This document shows positions 21,318 through 22,126 of a stretch of DNA of 22,126 nt, in pieces. The notes below the pieces were generated by a model, which was not told where the DNA came from, did not search any database, and saw only the letters and a list, made by a program, of their open reading frames with translations. The position numbers were made by a program, and so were the translations under genes. The stretch's first letter is position 1. Each line of letters starts with the position of its first letter. Origin of the DNA: JACKCP01 sp051744925 (lineage in GTDB: Bacteria > Desulfobacterota > Desulfobacteria > Desulfobacterales > JACKCP01); assembly GCA_051744925.1 (NCBI GenBank), contig JBNJDM010000039.1:1-22126 (forward strand), given 5' to 3'.

Positions 21318-21893
21318 TGATTTTGAACATCTGCACAAGGTATAATGTTCACTGCACTCAGGTTTTGAATCTGCATAGTCTATAAAATCGATATGTCCTT
21401 CAACCTGAGCCGGACCGTCTTTAATAAAAACAACTCTTTGTTTTTCCTGACCGAATTCCTTGTATTTTTTTGATCCGAGACTGAAACTTAAAGCACCTGA
21501 AGGACATTTTTCTATAACTTCAATAATTTTACCCGGAGAGGCTGCATCAGGATCTATCCATGGTCTCTCGTTTTTTTTAAAAACTTCGGGCAGTTCCTTT
21601 ATACAGGATCCGTCATAACTGCATACACCTCTGTTATCATGGATTGTAATGTTCTCGCCTTTATAATCCTTAACAACATCTTTTTTTCTGTTGTCATCTT
21701 TTTCATTAACAAAATTCTCATTGCAGTGTGATCCGTCACAATGAGGGAGATATTTCGATTTTGAACATCTGCAGACAGAAGCAACTTTATCAAATTCGAC
21801 TTTTTTTCCGCTGTCATCATAAGCTTCTTTAATATTAACAAACTGAAAAGGTCCGTACTGTGAACTGGTTATTAATCCTTTTTTTTCTGACAT
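21279..21893 (-). CDS. CDGSH iron-sulfur protein with a central Fer4_19 domain
   Basis: 204 residues, cytosolic, no signal peptide. Two CDGSH domains that each bind a 2Fe-2S cluster through three cysteines and one histidine: C41, C43, C52, H56 and C187, C189, C198, H202, each fitting C-x-C-x2-S-x3-P-x-C-D-G-S-H. Between them is a Fer4_19-type domain, with C91, C97 and CPSGAL (C130), plus ERPWIDPDAASPGKI, probably holding another iron-sulfur cluster. The likely role is electron transfer or iron-sulfur/redox sensing; no partner is encoded nearby. GGAGG lies 6 bases before the ATG at 21893. Transcribed alone, convergent with the mla operon, from a recognisable promoter at 22028-22056. Confidence 0.9.
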   Translation of the reverse strand: MSEKKGLITSSQYGPFQFVNIKEAYDDSGKKVEFDKVASVCRCSKSKYLPHCDGSHCNENFVNEKDDNRKKDVVKDYKGENITIHDNRGVCSYDGSCIKELPEVFKKNERPWIDPDAASPGKIIEVIEKCPSGALSFSLGSKKYKEFGQEKQRVVFIKDGPAQVEGHIDFIDYADSKPECSEHYTLCRCSKSANKPFCDGSHEE

Positions 21894-22027
21894 AAATTAC
21901 CTCCGTTTAATTTTTCATTTTGGGAACAAATATCTTATTTTTGAATTTAAATATATATGACCGGATTGCTGTTTAACTGAATACTTTTTAAAAAGAATGC
22001 ATTGATATCTTGAGAAGAGATAGTTTT

Positions 22028-22056
22028 AATTTAACAGGATAACTGAATTTTGTCAA
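22028..22056 (-). promoter_or_regulatory. Sigma-70 promoter of the CDGSH gene
   Basis: On the minus strand TTGACA (22056-22051), a 17-base spacer, and TAAATT (22033-22028): a perfect -35 and optimal spacing with a four-of-six -10. The leader to the ATG at 21893 would be about 130 bases, unusually long for one gene, and contains a perfect CTTTTTAAAAAG palindrome (21984-21995). Confidence 0.6.
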
Positions 22057-22064
22057 TCCAGACT

Positions 22065-22083
22065 TGTTAAGTAAAGCTTAACA
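22065..22083. promoter_or_regulatory. Candidate operator upstream of the CDGSH promoter
   Basis: TGTTAAG-TAAAG-CTTAACA: perfect 7-bp arms with a 5-base centre, ending 9 bases upstream of the -35 hexamer. The location suits an activator or repressor dimer. The regulator is unknown. Confidence 0.4.
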
Positions 22084-22126
22084 CTTTACAATCATTTTTT
22101 AAAATTATAATATTTATTAATAAAAT

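Noticed and set aside
1..22126. CRISPR arrays, tRNA or rRNA genes, prophage or transposase genes
   Set aside because: No regularly spaced direct repeats, no cloverleaf-like or rRNA sequence, and no transposase or phage motif was found in any reading frame examined.

Overview
This is a low-GC, Gram-negative chromosomal segment with single-organism character throughout. A diderm cell is shown by a type II secretion operon with a GspD secretin and by an Mla phospholipid-transport operon. The presence of the AsmA-like GspN, the protein style, the gene order and the AT-rich intergenic DNA point to Desulfobacterota (Desulfobacterales-like). That placement is inference, because there is no rRNA here.

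Layout. (1) 1-1435: pyruvate kinase. (2) About 1440-3430: a small accessory patch with a decayed XRE regulator, a RelE/ParE-type toxin-antitoxin pair, a REP-like palindrome, and a TacA/TacT-type pair with its own strong promoter. (3) 3472-14728, minus strand: one long operon transcribed gspG-H-I-J-K-L-M-N-C-D-E, ending in a TPR/membrane protein gene. It is the textbook gspCDEFGHIJKLMN order cut and rejoined at one point; gspF, which would lie at that cut, is absent. (4) 14729-17762: ndk, trmJ and a divergent lipoprotein gene, bracketed by two oppositely oriented copies of a 139-bp hairpin element. (5) 17763-21254, plus strand: mlaE-mlaF-mlaD-mlaC-mlaA, without mlaB. (6) 21279-21893, minus strand: a CDGSH / Fer4_19 / CDGSH iron-sulfur protein with its own promoter and a candidate operator.

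How the parts work together. The Gsp proteins form an inner-membrane platform and ATPase (C, L, M, E), a pseudopilus (G-K) and an outer-membrane channel (D) that exports folded proteins from the periplasm. GspF and the prepilin peptidase must be encoded elsewhere. The Mla proteins form an ABC system that moves phospholipids between the membranes (MlaE/F/D in the inner membrane, MlaC in the periplasm, MlaA at the outer membrane). The metabolic and RNA-modification genes (pyk, ndk, trmJ) are ordinary housekeeping genes.

The most notable novelty is the 139-bp non-coding element. Its two copies differ at 7 positions, and each is flanked by its own perfect 7-bp target duplication (CTATTTA and TAATTAG). 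That shows two separate insertions of a non-autonomous, MITE-like mobile element, each just upstream of a housekeeping gene. Other points of interest are the permuted gsp operon lacking gspF, the secretion-linked TPR protein, a cysteine-rich RelE-type toxin, an apparently non-lipidated MlaA with an acidic then basic linker, and a G8 tract in the lipoprotein gene. I found no CRISPR array, tRNA, rRNA, prophage or complete transposase gene.
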